Below are positions 50,616 through 62,123 of a stretch of DNA of 64,000 bases, one piece after another. Position numbers and translations under genes: made by a program. Position 1 is the stretch's first letter. Each line of letters begins with the position of its first letter. The notes under the pieces were generated by a model. It was not told the DNA's origin, made no database searches, and saw only the letters and a list, made by a program, of their open reading frames with translations. The stretch comes from Vibrio navarrensis (GTDB lineage Bacteria > Pseudomonadota > Gammaproteobacteria > Enterobacterales > Vibrionaceae): the NCBI RefSeq assembly GCF_015767675.1, contig NZ_CP065217.1, positions 3,100,001-3,164,000 on the forward strand, given 5' to 3'.

Positions 50616-50721
50616 GACTCAATTCCTACGCCAGCATTATCTGGTTCAGGTATACGGGTCCCAGGCGATGGCCTGATCTCAGCTTCTGCGACAAAAATAC
50701 GCAGATGAGCTCCCCGATGAG
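50616..50721 (-). promoter_or_regulatory. TPP riboswitch (THI box) of thiBPQ
   Basis: On the minus strand the order is GGGGAGCTC, a variable arm, GCTGAGATCAGG, GACCCGTATACCTGAACCAG and ATAATGCTGGCGTAGGAAT, which is the THI element. The pyrimidine-sensing (CTGAGA) and pyrophosphate-sensing (ACCTG..CTGG) parts are both intact. It ends about 90 bases before thiB. Bound TPP should reduce thiB expression. A weak TACAAT -10 lies just upstream (50735-50730). Confidence 0.95.
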
Positions 50722-50755
50722 TGAGGCGGATTGTAATGCGAAACGTTCGCTTTGG

Positions 50756-51394
50756 CTATACGTGCTCGTCACGCGGACGGTTATCGTACCCCCAGCGCGG
50801 CACTAAACCTTGCTCGACGCCAAGATGGTCAAGAATACGCGCGACCATAAAGTCGACAAGGTCCTCAATACGTTGCGGTTGATGGTAGAACCCCGGTGCC
50901 GCGGGCATGATGGTCACGCCAAGCTGCGATAACTTGTGCATGTTTTCCAGATGCAAAGTGGAAAACGGTGTTTCACGCACCACGAGGATCAATTGACCAC
51001 GCTCTTTCAGCACCACATCGGCGGCGCGCTCAATTAAATTATCCGACATGCCGTGCGCTATCGCCGCAACACTGCCCGCAGAGCAAGGGCACACCACCAT
51101 CTGCTTTGGCGCTGCGGAGCCGGAAGCAACGGGCGAGAACCAATCGTCCTTACCGCACACCACCAGCTTCTCGGCCGAGCAGCCAAGGTAGTTCACCAGC
51201 GCGCTTTGCGCGGCTTGTGGATTGGCGGGCAACTTCAGCCCCTGCTCGGTGGCTAGCACCACACGCGCGGCGGAGGAAATCAGCAGGTAAACCTGATAAT
51301 CTGCCGCGAGCAGGCATTCAAGCAAGCGTAAACCATACGGCGCACCAGAGGCCCCCGTAAACGCCAGTGTGATTGTTTTTTGTTTTTCAGTCAT
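50756..51394 (-). CDS. ubiX: Flavin prenyltransferase UbiX
   Basis: A protein of about 212 residues. The Rossmann-like start [23 protein letters not shown] and the [30 protein letters not shown] end are those of UbiX. It attaches dimethylallyl to FMN to make the cofactor of the UbiD decarboxylase in ubiquinone synthesis. The start is uncertain: ATG at 51394 or 51400, or a GTG at 51427. The region before it is a 15-base tandem duplication. It lies 14-47 bases behind mpl, depending on the start. Confidence 0.93.
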   Translation of the reverse strand: MTEKQKTITLAFTGASGAPYGLRLLECLLAADYQVYLLISSAARVVLATEQGLKLPANPQAAQSALVNYLGCSAEKLVVCGKDDWFSPVASGSAAPKQMVVCPCSAGSVAAIAHGMSDNLIERAADVVLKERGQLILVVRETPFSTLHLENMHKLSQLGVTIMPAAPGFYHQPQRIEDLVDFMVARILDHLGVEQGLVPRWGYDNRPRDEHV

Positions 51395-51400
51395 TGTCAT

Positions 51401-51430
51401 TTCAGTTGGCACGATTTCAGTTAGCACGAT
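51401..51430. repeat. 15-bp tandem duplication at the ubiX start
   Basis: Two adjacent copies, TTCAGTTGGCACGAT and TTCAGTTAGCACGAT, differ at one base. Each copy holds a possible GTG codon in the ubiX frame on the minus strand, so the duplication blurs where translation starts. Confidence 0.85.
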
Positions 51431-51441
51431 TATGGGCCGAG

Positions 51442-52803
51442 TCAGTCAGACGCCTTGTCCAGTGCCGCCAGCAACTTGCCATGAATGCCGTCAAAACCGC
51501 CGTTACTCATCACCAAGATTTGCACCTCAGATTTCGCACGACTGGCAATTTGCGCAACAAATTCATCCATATTGTCACTGGTAAACGCAGGCTGGTGACA
51601 TTGTGCCGCCACGGCCTCGACCGACCAATCCAAGCCCGGCGGTTGGAATAAAAACACTTCATCGGCATAGGCTAACGAAGCAGCAAGCGTCTCTTTATGC
51701 ACGCCACGTTTCATCGTTGCAGAGCGCGGCTCCAAAACCGCAAAGATCGGTTTGTCGCCCACCTTATTACGTAAACCACCGAGAGTCAGTTCAATCGCGG
51801 TGGGATGATGAGCGAAATCATCATAAACGGCCACCCCATTGACTTCGCCTTTGAGCTCTAAACGGCGCTTGGTATTGATAAATTGGCCGAGTGCCTGACA
51901 GGCAAGATCGGGCGTCACTCCGACATGGCGCGCCGCCGCAATCGCCATCAGCGCATTGTCGACGTTGTGATCGCCCACCAAATCCCACTTCACTTCGCCC
52001 ACGCATTCACCTTGGAAGAAGACCGCAAAGTGAGAGCCATCTTTGACTCGCTTTTCCGCTTGCCACTGACCATCAGCGCCAGAAAACTCCTGCTCGCTCC
52101 AGCAGCCACGTTGCAAAACGTCCGCCAAAGCCGCATCTTGCTGGGGAGCAAGAATGCGTCCGTTGCCCGGAACCGTGCGCACCAGATGGTGGAATTGCCG
52201 CTTAATCGCTTCCAGATCATCAAAAATATCCGCATGATCGAACTCAAGATTATTCATGATCAAGGTGCGTGGATGGTAATGGACGAACTTAGAACGCTTG
52301 TCGAAAAAAGCACTGTCATATTCATCAGCTTCCACAACAAAAAACATGCTGTCTCCCAAACGCGCCGAGACACCGAAGTTGCCGAGTACACCTCCGACCA
52401 AAAATCCCGGCTGATAGCCGCATGCGTCTAAAATCCACGCCAGCATGCTTGCAGTGGTGGTCTTGCCATGCGTGCCTGACACCGCCAACACCCAACGATC
52501 GTGCAGCAAGAACTCCTGCAACCACTGCGGCCCAGAGGTATAACGCAAATTGTGGTTAAGCACGTACTCAACACACGGATTGCCACGGCTCATGGCATTG
52601 CCAATCACCACCAGATCAGGAGCAGGATTTAACTGAGAAGGTTCAAAACCCTCTATAATTTCAATACCTTGAGATTCCAAAAGCGTACTCATTGGTGGGT
52701 AAACGTTGGCGTCTGATCCCGTCACCTTATGGCCTAACTGCCGGGCCAAAATCGCGGCGCCGCCCATAAAAGTGCCACAGATCCCTAAGATATGAATATG
52801 CAT
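51442..52803 (-). CDS. mpl: UDP-MurNAc tripeptide ligase Mpl
   Basis: A 453-residue Mur-ligase-family enzyme. The N-terminal [15 protein letters not shown] and the ATP-binding [16 protein letters not shown] (about residues 110-125) are intact. It reattaches recycled L-Ala-D-Glu-meso-Dap to UDP-MurNAc in peptidoglycan recycling. Its ATG at 52803 faces the 328-base gap to fbp. Confidence 0.96.
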   Translation of the reverse strand: MHIHILGICGTFMGGAAILARQLGHKVTGSDANVYPPMSTLLESQGIEIIEGFEPSQLNPAPDLVVIGNAMSRGNPCVEYVLNHNLRYTSGPQWLQEFLLHDRWVLAVSGTHGKTTTASMLAWILDACGYQPGFLVGGVLGNFGVSARLGDSMFFVVEADEYDSAFFDKRSKFVHYHPRTLIMNNLEFDHADIFDDLEAIKRQFHHLVRTVPGNGRILAPQQDAALADVLQRGCWSEQEFSGADGQWQAEKRVKDGSHFAVFFQGECVGEVKWDLVGDHNVDNALMAIAAARHVGVTPDLACQALGQFINTKRRLELKGEVNGVAVYDDFAHHPTAIELTLGGLRNKVGDKPIFAVLEPRSATMKRGVHKETLAASLAYADEVFLFQPPGLDWSVEAVAAQCHQPAFTSDNMDEFVAQIASRAKSEVQILVMSNGGFDGIHGKLLAALDKASD

Positions 52804-54148
<1,345 letters not shown>

Positions 54149-54160
54149 AACCTTCTCGCA

Positions 54161-54187
54161 AAGCGCCTGCAATCGCAGGCGCTTTTT
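54161..54187 (+). terminator. Terminator behind fbp
   Basis: A perfect 10-bp stem AAGCGCCTGC / GCAGGCGCTT, loop AATC, followed by TTTTG. Confidence 0.92.
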
Positions 54188-54290
54188 TGTTAGATGCGAT
54201 GAAAAACGCCTTGCTCACTGGTTTACATCCTGAGTGATTTGCGGCTAAATTGGGGCCATTCAGCCCAAAAATAACAGAAAAGGAAAAGTC

Positions 54291-54818
54291 ATGAGCTTAA
54301 ACAACGTACCTGCGGGTAAGTCGCTACCGGATGATCTGTATGTCGTCATTGAGATCCCAGCCAACGCCGACCCAATCAAATACGAAGTCGATAAAGAATC
54401 TGGCGCGGTTTTTGTTGACCGTTTTATGTCCGCACCGATGTTCTACCCATGTAACTACGGCTACGTAAACCACACGCTCTCTTTAGACGGCGACCCAGTT
54501 GACGTGCTCGTCCCAACCCCTTACCCGCTGATGCCGGGTTCTGTGATTCGTTGCCGCCCAGTTGGCGTGCTGAAAATGACCGACGAATCGGGTGAAGATG
54601 CGAAAGTGGTCGCGGTACCGCACTCTAAGTTGTCCAAAGAGTATGACCACATCCAAGATGTTGGCGATCTGCCTGAGCTGCTCAAAGCGCAAATCACCCA
54701 TTTCTTCGAGCGCTACAAAGAGCTGGAAACGGGTAAATGGGTGAAAGTGGATGGCTGGGAAGATGTCGAATCAGCTCGCAAAGAGATCCTAGAGTCTTAC
54801 CAACGCGCGCAAAAGTAA
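54291..54818 (+). CDS. ppa: Inorganic pyrophosphatase
   Basis: A 175-residue family I pyrophosphatase with the signature DGDPVDVLV (Asp triad) and the expected length of about 176. It hydrolyses pyrophosphate released by biosynthesis and so pulls those reactions forward. It has AAGGAAAAG just before the ATG and its own terminator. Confidence 0.98.
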   Translation: MSLNNVPAGKSLPDDLYVVIEIPANADPIKYEVDKESGAVFVDRFMSAPMFYPCNYGYVNHTLSLDGDPVDVLVPTPYPLMPGSVIRCRPVGVLKMTDESGEDAKVVAVPHSKLSKEYDHIQDVGDLPELLKAQITHFFERYKELETGKWVKVDGWEDVESARKEILESYQRAQK

Positions 54819-54842
54819 TCAAGCGCACTCTTCGCAGAGCAA

Positions 54843-54876
54843 AAGAGCCAGACACAAGTCTGGCTCTTCTTTTTTC
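54843..54876. terminator. Terminator between ppa and ytfP
   Basis: An 11-bp stem AAGAGCCAGAC / GTCTGGCTCTT with loop ACAA, followed by CTTTTTT. It serves both convergent genes. Confidence 0.92.
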
Positions 54877-54878
54877 GC

Positions 54879-55226
54879 TTAAACCCGCTGGCACCAGTCG
54901 CCGGATGCGATCTCATTGACCAGCTTACTGCTGTCTTGATAGAGATAAATCCATGCGGTGCCAAACGGCGTTTCAATGGTTTCTCGACGATACTCCACGG
55001 GCACGTCTTCCAGCCTATCGAGCGCTTGCAAGGTGTGATCGTCAATCAGATACACTTCACCACTGATGGCCGTGTTGCCATCACTCACCGCCGGATACTC
55101 CCCCAGGTCATACAACTTGTAATCCAGCCCGCTTTGACAACTGCCCAAACACTGACTTTGCGCTAGATAGTGATGGTTTGCTTCCCCTTTGCGAAGGGTT
55201 CCATAAACAAAAACCAAATGCTGCAT
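54879..55226 (-). CDS. ytfP: Gamma-glutamylcyclotransferase-like protein YtfP
   Basis: A 115-residue AIG2/GGCT-like protein. The start MQHLVFVYGTLRKGEANHHYL carries the YGTLR substrate loop, and EVYLIDDHTLQALDRLEDVP holds the putative catalytic Glu region. Its substrate is not known. It lies downstream of tamB, the conserved tamA-tamB-ytfP order, and may be in the same transcript. Confidence 0.93.
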   Translation of the reverse strand: MQHLVFVYGTLRKGEANHHYLAQSQCLGSCQSGLDYKLYDLGEYPAVSDGNTAISGEVYLIDDHTLQALDRLEDVPVEYRRETIETPFGTAWIYLYQDSSKLVNEIASGDWCQRV

Positions 55227-55286
55227 ACGCTCTCCCTGCCTCTGTGGTGCATGCTCTTGGGATGAGAAATAGCACGCAGGAGCGTT

Positions 55287-58200
55287 TTAATCAAATTCAA
55301 ATTGGTAGATCAAATCCACCGCACTTTCGACCCCTGACACCCCTTCGAGGTAGAGATCTTTCATCAAACGGTAGCGCACAGTAAACTCACCCAACGGCTT
55401 GAAAATGCCCACGCCATACTTCACTTGTAAACCGGGCATGATGTAGCCGCTGACCGTCACTTGCGACTCATCACCCGCACCAGTGGTATCCAGTTGCAGA
55501 TCCTGCACGCCAAACGCGGCGCCAATCTCGCCCACCACTTTGCCGCTTTTGGCTAGGCTCAGCCCGATCAAAGCCGTGGTCATCGCATTCCCCCCACCTG
55601 ATTCGGCGTCGATGTTTTGTCCGCGCAACAGATAAGAGAGCGCGTTGGCCTGAGGAAGTGCAGGCTCAGAGAAAATGGTAATGATCGGTTCGCTGGCCGG
55701 CCCGGTGACTTTTACTCCCGCAATCACGTTATCTTGGGTATTGTTCGGGTTACGGATCGCTTTGATCGCCACATACGGCTGATCCACCGGACCATTCATC
55801 AGCACCTTGCCTTCTTGGATCTGCAGATCCTGACCGAAAGAGCGATAGGTTCCGTTAACAATGTTCACTTCTCCCAAAATAAACGGCCCTTTGTCTTTTT
55901 GCGTCACATTCAAGCGCCCTTGCAAACCGCCCTCTAAGCCGAAAGCCGCCAGCTTAAAGTCATCACCAATGCGAATATTGATGTCAGTTTCGATATTCAT
56001 TGGCATCGGCGTGCTACTTTCCACTGGTTGCAACTCGTCATTGAGCAGCACCTGATCCTTGGAGATACTCACGGCACTTGGCGGCAGCTCTTCCACCACA
56101 ATCCGTCCCCACGGCAGAGCAAGATCTCCGGAGATTTTCGCCAGCCCAGGATTGACCTCGATGGTCATGTCCGGCACCAGTTTAATGTTGACCATTGGTG
56201 GCATGGTCACTTGCAGCTCATCGGCAAAAACGCGCATCTGGCTATGCCAATTGGCCAAGTCCTGCCAATTGGCCGTACCGTCCACTTTTAGCTCACCATC
56301 TGGGGTGACAATGCCAGCATTAAGCGCGGCATCATAGCCATTGAACTGCACCTGAACCCGCCCTTGCTGCACGTCTACGGGGCTGATATCGCCATGCACT
56401 CGAATCTCTTCCACCAGCACTTGACCAAACACTTGTGGATGATACGCCGAACCGCGGATAGCCAGCTGCGAAGAGATCAGCGCTTGCACAGAACTGTATT
56501 CGCCAATTAATGGGGCGAGAAAATCGAGGTTGAACTGCCCAAGCGCTAAGGTCCCATCCAACTGCGGCTCTTTGGCCTGCACATTGTCTACCTTTAGTTG
56601 ACCGCTCACATCGCCGTTGTCGCGAATGTTGAGCTGCCAATCGGCGCGAAGTGCATCGTCTTGCAACTCGGCGTTAAGCATCAGGCTGTCCCAACCTAAG
56701 GTCAGGGTTTCGTCTAGGCTCTGTTCGAGCTCTCCTGCCGGCATCGTCAGCGCCACTTTGACATGCGGCGCGCGTTTCGCCGCCCAATTAGCCCAAAGCG
56801 TCGCGTCTAATTGGCCGCGTAGTTTGCTCTCTTTGGGCAGGAACATGCCGATTTGCGCAAAGTCGAACTGGCTTATCGCGATTTCCGCCTCACCTTGCTC
56901 GCCAACGCGGATGTCATGGCTCAGACACACACTCGATTGCTGTTGCTGCCAGCAGTGCGCGGCCACATCAAACTGCTGCTTATCCAGATTAGCGGCGAGC
57001 TTGGCGGCATTGGCCAGAGTCCAAGTTCCCTGCTCGCTGGTGGCTTGCATCCGTTGCAGCGCACCAGACCAGACTCTCTCTTTGTCGCGACTCAATTGGC
57101 CATCAATAGCGAGGCTGGTGGAGAAAAGTGTCGAGAGCACATCGATCGTCAACTGATGTTGCTGCTCACTGCCAGTGAGGCTGAGATCAACCGAATCCAG
57201 CTGGTTTTCTTCATAGCGCAGCGCGCGCGCCTGCAAACGTAAATCCGCTTGTGCCGTCGGCAGCGGCGTCAGCGTTCCACGCAGCGAAAGCTGCTCAATA
57301 CTCGCCTCTTGCTGCCATTTCAGCGCCTGGGCCAGCAGTGCCAAACGCACATCGGGCTGCTGCAGTTCGCCACGCAGCGCAATGTCACCTTGCACGCGCC
57401 CAGCAAGATCCGGCAGGGTTTTGCTCAAATCGGGGAAATTAACCTGCACGTCCATCAACCAATGTTTATCCAGCTTGCCTTTGGCGGTGAGCCCGTTTGG
57501 ACCATGCGACAGGGTTAATCCGGCCGTGTCGACGTTGAGATCGCCATTGCCTTGGCGATCGGCGATACGCAGATCCCCTTCGATATTGAGCGGGTAATCA
57601 CGCAGCACACCATCAATATCTAAAAGCGGCAGCGCCACTTGCCAGCCGCCCTGTTCGGTCAAAGAGCCAGAGGTCGAGAGCTTACCACTGATGTGGCCTT
57701 GTGCTTGCGGCCACTGTTGCCCGGGTTGAATGTCTTGCAGTGCTAAATCGGCCTGCCAGCTCACCATATCACGCCAGTCTGCCCTCACCTGACCGCTCAC
57801 TTGCCCGCCTAAGGTGGCTAAGATCAGCTTATCTAGCTTAATGTGCTGCAGAGAGCCTTCACCCGAGAGATCGACATCCAGTGGCGGAATCGCTTCTCCT
57901 TCAAAGTGGGTTTGCAGTGCCAGTTGATAACCATCCAAGGAGCCGTTCGCGCGCAAACTCGCCACCTTCACTTGGTATTCACTTTGGCCACTCAAGGGCC
58001 ATTGGCTTTTGAGCTGTTGCAAATCGACCTTGAAGGGCAACTGCGCTTTCAGCGGTTGTAACTCGGCTTCGATCTGCGCTTGCACTGGCCCAGAGAGATC
58101 ACTTTGCACGGCGAGATCCGCCACGCTTTGGCTGGCTGAGAGATTGATCACCTGCCCTTTCAGTTCGCTCTCTTTTAGCTCTGCTTTGAGCGTGAGTTCT

Positions 58201-59039
58201 AGCGGATAGTCGCCGCGAAGTTCCGTTTGCGCAGAGAGCAAAGCGCTCACTTGCGGCATCTCCAGTTCTAGCGTGCTAACTTGCACTTGGTGCTGGGCCG
58301 CTTTGAGTTCAAGAGCAAGATGCACAATCTCAACCGGTGTTGCTTGATGCAAAGTAAAGCGATTGAGATCAAAACGTTGCAGCTCAATCGTGAGTGGGAA
58401 CCATACCTCGGGCAGAACGATATCTTGTTTAGGTTCCATCGAAGGTGGGTTGACTGAAGATGGCGCACTTTCAGCGAGCGTGACATTGACATCATTGAAT
58501 CGCGTTGGCGTGATGGTCAGATGATCGCCGCGCATGAAAAGACCAGAGCGAAACGCTCGCCAATCGATCTGGTTGCCAAGGATGTCCAGTTTGATGTCAC
58601 TGAGCTCAAGACTGCGCACCGCAATGGGGAGCGGAGTGCGAATCGAGGTCAGCGGCGTGCTCTCTGGTTCTGCTTCTTCTTGTGAGGGCGCAAGCTCGGG
58701 CAAACTTAACGCCAAACCGTGCAATTTCAGTTCATCAACGCAGAGTTGCCCTTGCCAAAAACAGACCATATCGATCGCCAAACCCAGCTCGTCGACCGAC
58801 GTCTCAAGGTGAAGAGCATCGTCTTGAAAACGCACCTCACGCAAAGTGAACTTGGGCAAAAGTGCCCCTTCGGCCTTGCCCACACTGAGCTGCGGCATGG
58901 CTTTTTCTGCCAATGAAACCAAGCTGTTTAGGCCAAGATTGGTAAAAAGTGCAAGCCCAACCAGTAGTGACACCAACAAAAGCAACACAACGAGCGCGGC
59001 AGAGCACCATTTGCTCCAACGAAACATTCGTTTGATCAT
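55287..59039 (-). CDS. tamB: Translocation and assembly module protein TamB
   Basis: A 1250-residue protein with an N-terminal membrane anchor (about residues 12-33), a very long repetitive beta-rich body and the C-terminal DUF490/TamB domain (about 900-1250). It spans the periplasm from the inner membrane to TamA and acts in outer-membrane protein insertion and anterograde phospholipid transport (AsmA-like family). It overlaps tamA by 4 bases (ATGA). Confidence 0.96.
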   Translation of the reverse strand: MIKRMFRWSKWCSAALVVLLLLVSLLVGLALFTNLGLNSLVSLAEKAMPQLSVGKAEGALLPKFTLREVRFQDDALHLETSVDELGLAIDMVCFWQGQLCVDELKLHGLALSLPELAPSQEEAEPESTPLTSIRTPLPIAVRSLELSDIKLDILGNQIDWRAFRSGLFMRGDHLTITPTRFNDVNVTLAESAPSSVNPPSMEPKQDIVLPEVWFPLTIELQRFDLNRFTLHQATPVEIVHLALELKAAQHQVQVSTLELEMPQVSALLSAQTELRGDYPLELTLKAELKESELKGQVINLSASQSVADLAVQSDLSGPVQAQIEAELQPLKAQLPFKVDLQQLKSQWPLSGQSEYQVKVASLRANGSLDGYQLALQTHFEGEAIPPLDVDLSGEGSLQHIKLDKLILATLGGQVSGQVRADWRDMVSWQADLALQDIQPGQQWPQAQGHISGKLSTSGSLTEQGGWQVALPLLDIDGVLRDYPLNIEGDLRIADRQGNGDLNVDTAGLTLSHGPNGLTAKGKLDKHWLMDVQVNFPDLSKTLPDLAGRVQGDIALRGELQQPDVRLALLAQALKWQQEASIEQLSLRGTLTPLPTAQADLRLQARALRYEENQLDSVDLSLTGSEQQHQLTIDVLSTLFSTSLAIDGQLSRDKERVWSGALQRMQATSEQGTWTLANAAKLAANLDKQQFDVAAHCWQQQQSSVCLSHDIRVGEQGEAEIAISQFDFAQIGMFLPKESKLRGQLDATLWANWAAKRAPHVKVALTMPAGELEQSLDETLTLGWDSLMLNAELQDDALRADWQLNIRDNGDVSGQLKVDNVQAKEPQLDGTLALGQFNLDFLAPLIGEYSSVQALISSQLAIRGSAYHPQVFGQVLVEEIRVHGDISPVDVQQGRVQVQFNGYDAALNAGIVTPDGELKVDGTANWQDLANWHSQMRVFADELQVTMPPMVNIKLVPDMTIEVNPGLAKISGDLALPWGRIVVEELPPSAVSISKDQVLLNDELQPVESSTPMPMNIETDINIRIGDDFKLAAFGLEGGLQGRLNVTQKDKGPFILGEVNIVNGTYRSFGQDLQIQEGKVLMNGPVDQPYVAIKAIRNPNNTQDNVIAGVKVTGPASEPIITIFSEPALPQANALSYLLRGQNIDAESGGGNAMTTALIGLSLAKSGKVVGEIGAAFGVQDLQLDTTGAGDESQVTVSGYIMPGLQVKYGVGIFKPLGEFTVRYRLMKDLYLEGVSGVESAVDLIYQFEFD

Positions 59040-60751
59040 AGCTCAGGCCCCAAGGTGAAATGGATACGAAACTCCTCTCCGGGTGTGGCATCCAACCCCC
59101 AAGCAAAGTCCAAGCGAATAGGCCCGACTGGCGAGCCCCAACGAATGCCCACGCCAGCGCCACGTTTCCACTCTGGCGCGTCATTGAACGCGTCGCCATA
59201 GTCGAAAAAGGCCGCTGCCCACCAATTACCATAAAGACGATATTGGTACTCCAGCGTACTGGTGGCAATGTACTTTGCCCCGGTCAGTGCGTTGCTGTCG
59301 TCTCGGGGGGAAATGGACTCGTAAGCGTAGCCGCGCAAATTATTGTCACCGCCCGCGAAAAAACGCAGTGATGGCGATAGACGATCAAACTCCTCGGTGA
59401 GGTTCGCGCCCCCTTCCAAACGAGCAATGCCACGGTGATTTTCACCCAAGCTGCGGATCCACGATGTACGGCCTTGCAAACGTACGACGCGCGTTTCGGA
59501 GACAAAAGAGTCATCCCCGAACTCCAAAGTAATGCTCTGTTTATCCCCCCACATCGGCATACCGCCGCCACGAGTCCGGCTGCGAGAAAAAGAGATGCCC
59601 GGCAAAACAAACTGTGCCACATCATCTTGCAAACCTTGTTCATAGTTCTCAATCAAATAGCGTATAAACACGGTGCGGTGCCAACGGTTGTCCAACAACC
59701 AGTGGCGTTCAACCGCGAGGTTGGACTGCAAACTTTTGGTATCGCGGCTGTCGACATTTTTCATCGCGTATTGAACTCGGTAGTAGTCATGCAACACATC
59801 TTCCAGCGGGATCTGGTAGCCCGCCGTGATGGTCTGCTCCGGTTTAGAAAGCGATAAACTGCTGTCGAAACTGTGACCTTGCTCATTGAGCCACGGTTTT
59901 TTCCATTTGAGCGTACCGCGCAGTTCAACGTCGGTGGCGTAGCCAATCCCCGTCTCCAGCTGATTTTTTTTCTGTGGCGTCAAAGAGACTTTCATCGGCA
60001 GATCGCGGCTATCATCCAGCGCACTGATATCGGGCTCAACCAGTACCGAGGAGAACCAGTCGGTGTTTGAGAGGTTTTGGTTAAACTCCCCCACTTTGGC
60101 CACCAGATAAGGCTCGCCGCTTTTATACGGTTGTAAGGAGCGCACTTTGGTCTCTTCAATCTGGCTGCCCTCTATTTGCGTTTCACCAAATTGGTAGCGG
60201 ATGCCGCTGTCGTAGTGTAAACGCACGAAGGCTTGATTGAGATCGGGCGACACTTCCAAACGCGCTGCGGTAAAATCGCCTTTGAAATAGCCTCGTTGCA
60301 GGGCGAGATTGCGAATCGAGGATTTGAGCGCGTCGTAATCACCATGATTGAGCGCCGCTCCCTTCTTAAGTGGTGAGTTTTCTAAAAGCGTGGCAAAACT
60401 GTCATCACTGGCTGCTTCACCGGTAAAACGCACCTCCACCTCGGCCAGCTTCATCACTTCGCCGGGCGAGATGATCGCTGTCAACTCATCTTTGTCTGGG
60501 GATATTTGATATTCCACTGAAGCGTGGTAGTAACCTAACGCCTTGAGTGCTTCATTAATAATGTTATCAAGCCGCGATTGAAAACGCAGGGAAATGGCGT
60601 AATCTTCGGCAGGAATTGAGGACAAGTGAGCTTCAATATTCTCTTTTAAGGCACCGCTGACGCCTTCCAAAATCAAATCCACCTCGCTGGACGCAAGGGT
60701 TTGACTGGCGAAGATCATGCCGATAAAGGCTGGAATAACTTTTCTTATCAT
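59036..60751 (-). CDS. tamA: Outer-membrane assembly protein TamA
   Basis: A 571-residue Omp85 protein with a signal peptide (MIRKVIPAFIGMIFASQTLA), three POTRA domains (about 22-265) and a 16-strand barrel. The barrel contains the conserved blocks RFFAGGDNNLRGYAYESISP and GSPVGPIRLDFAWGLD. It partners TamB. It is divergent from msrA over 224 bases. Confidence 0.96.
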   Translation of the reverse strand: MIRKVIPAFIGMIFASQTLASSEVDLILEGVSGALKENIEAHLSSIPAEDYAISLRFQSRLDNIINEALKALGYYHASVEYQISPDKDELTAIISPGEVMKLAEVEVRFTGEAASDDSFATLLENSPLKKGAALNHGDYDALKSSIRNLALQRGYFKGDFTAARLEVSPDLNQAFVRLHYDSGIRYQFGETQIEGSQIEETKVRSLQPYKSGEPYLVAKVGEFNQNLSNTDWFSSVLVEPDISALDDSRDLPMKVSLTPQKKNQLETGIGYATDVELRGTLKWKKPWLNEQGHSFDSSLSLSKPEQTITAGYQIPLEDVLHDYYRVQYAMKNVDSRDTKSLQSNLAVERHWLLDNRWHRTVFIRYLIENYEQGLQDDVAQFVLPGISFSRSRTRGGGMPMWGDKQSITLEFGDDSFVSETRVVRLQGRTSWIRSLGENHRGIARLEGGANLTEEFDRLSPSLRFFAGGDNNLRGYAYESISPRDDSNALTGAKYIATSTLEYQYRLYGNWWAAAFFDYGDAFNDAPEWKRGAGVGIRWGSPVGPIRLDFAWGLDATPGEEFRIHFTLGPEL

Positions 60752-60975
60752 GCTTTAGTACGTACAAAACGAGGGCTTGATATCGTTCAGGCGACGGAGA
60801 GCCACAAGCGCTTTCCAAGAGTTCGCAGACCGATGCACGCTGGAGACAATGGCAGTAAAATAGCTCACCATTTCGTCCGGTCTGTCATGAGAGTGCAAGA
60901 TAGCATTCGCCCCCAAAAGGAACAACCGATATCCGGATTTACTCCACTGCTTTCAGATGAATAAAGGGAAATCAC

Positions 60976-61608
60976 ATGCTTAACAAACAAATCATGGTCA
61001 GCCAAGAGAGTGCGCTGCCCGGTCGCGCAACACCGCTTCGCGTTGAAACACAGCATTTCATCAACCACAGCGATATCACCGCAGCTGTGGTCGGTACTCA
61101 GCAAGAGATCTTGCTGGGTATGGGCTGCTTCTGGGGCGCTGAACGCCTGTTTTGGCAATTGGATGGTGTGGTGTCGACTTCGGTCGGTTACAGCGGTGGC
61201 TTTACGCCAAACCCAACCTATGAAGAGGTGTGTAGTGGGCAAACGGGCCACACCGAGGTGGTGCGCGTAGTGTTCGAGTCGCAGCAGATTTCGTTGTCAC
61301 AGTTGTTGGAGAAATTTTGGGAACGGCATGATCCCACTCAGGGAATGCGACAAGGCAATGATCTTGGCACCCAATACCGCTCGGTGATTTACACCTACGG
61401 CGATGAGCAACTGGCCATCGCCACTGCATCAAAAGAAGCGTATCAACGCGCGCTCAGCGACAGCCAGCGCAGCACAATCACCACCGAAATCGCTCCGGCA
61501 GGAGAGTACTACTTCGCTGAAACGTATCATCAGCAATATTTAGCGAAAAACCCGGACGGTTACTGCGGTCTCGGCGGTACTGGGGTCTGCTTCCCACCAC
61601 AAGCCTGA
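60976..61608 (+). CDS. msrA: Peptide methionine sulfoxide reductase MsrA
   Basis: A 210-residue MsrA. The catalytic Cys is in [14 protein letters not shown] (about residue 54) and the resolving Cys lies near the C-terminus ([16 protein letters not shown]). It repairs S-form methionine sulfoxide in proteins. The ATG at 60976 is used; an in-frame ATG six codons later (60994) is possible. The location beside tamA matches E. coli. Confidence 0.96.
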   Translation: MLNKQIMVSQESALPGRATPLRVETQHFINHSDITAAVVGTQQEILLGMGCFWGAERLFWQLDGVVSTSVGYSGGFTPNPTYEEVCSGQTGHTEVVRVVFESQQISLSQLLEKFWERHDPTQGMRQGNDLGTQYRSVIYTYGDEQLAIATASKEAYQRALSDSQRSTITTEIAPAGEYYFAETYHQQYLAKNPDGYCGLGGTGVCFPPQA

Positions 61609-61614
61609 TTTTAT

Positions 61615-61648
61615 ACGCTGCCGTAGCCACGCTGCGGTAGCGTTTTTG
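61615..61648. terminator. Terminator between msrA and ytfK
   Basis: Stem ACGCTGCCG (61615-61623) / CGGTAGCGT (61635-61643) with one G-U pair, then TTTTGCC. It lies between convergent genes. Confidence 0.75.
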
Positions 61649-61655
61649 CCTTAAC

Positions 61656-61862
61656 TTACGCCACCAAAGAGAGCGCAGCGATTTCCGCGTTCACTTCGCG
61701 AAACACCGCCAATTTTTGCGGATTACTCAGATCGGGCAACTGCACCTTGCCTTGGTCAAAATGAAACTCGCCGATCCCTTGAATGAAAAAGTCCCCTTTA
61801 AATTGGGTCTTAACGAATCGAGCCACTTGGCGTGGTCGATAAACAGCAAACTCGCGCAACAT
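61656..61862 (-). CDS. ytfK: YtfK-like small protein (DUF1107)
   Basis: A 68-residue protein. Its pattern YRPRQVARFVKTQFKGDFFIQGIGEFHFDQGKVQLP matches the E. coli YtfK layout ([36 protein letters not shown]) closely. In E. coli, YtfK binds SpoT and favours (p)ppGpp build-up on phosphate or fatty acid starvation. The place between msrA and ytfJ is conserved, which strengthens the call. Confidence 0.88.
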   Translation of the reverse strand: MLREFAVYRPRQVARFVKTQFKGDFFIQGIGEFHFDQGKVQLPDLSNPQKLAVFREVNAEIAALSLVA

Positions 61863-62123
61863 ACATCATCCTCAAATTCCGTTTGAGAAACGGGGGAATC
61901 CCCTTTATCTGCCTCTTTCGGGCATCTGCCTTCGCCGTGTTTTTCATCACTTTAGCGTTGGCTAATGGACGCCATCATACAGCAAGCCCATAGTGAGATA
62001 AACCAATGCCCAGCAAAGTGTTAAAAAAATGTTATCTGAGGCCAGTAATTTTTCCCTGTGGCGTATTATACTGTGGCCGCTCACGATAAAATGGACATAC
62101 TGTCTTGATAAGGAAAAACACTC

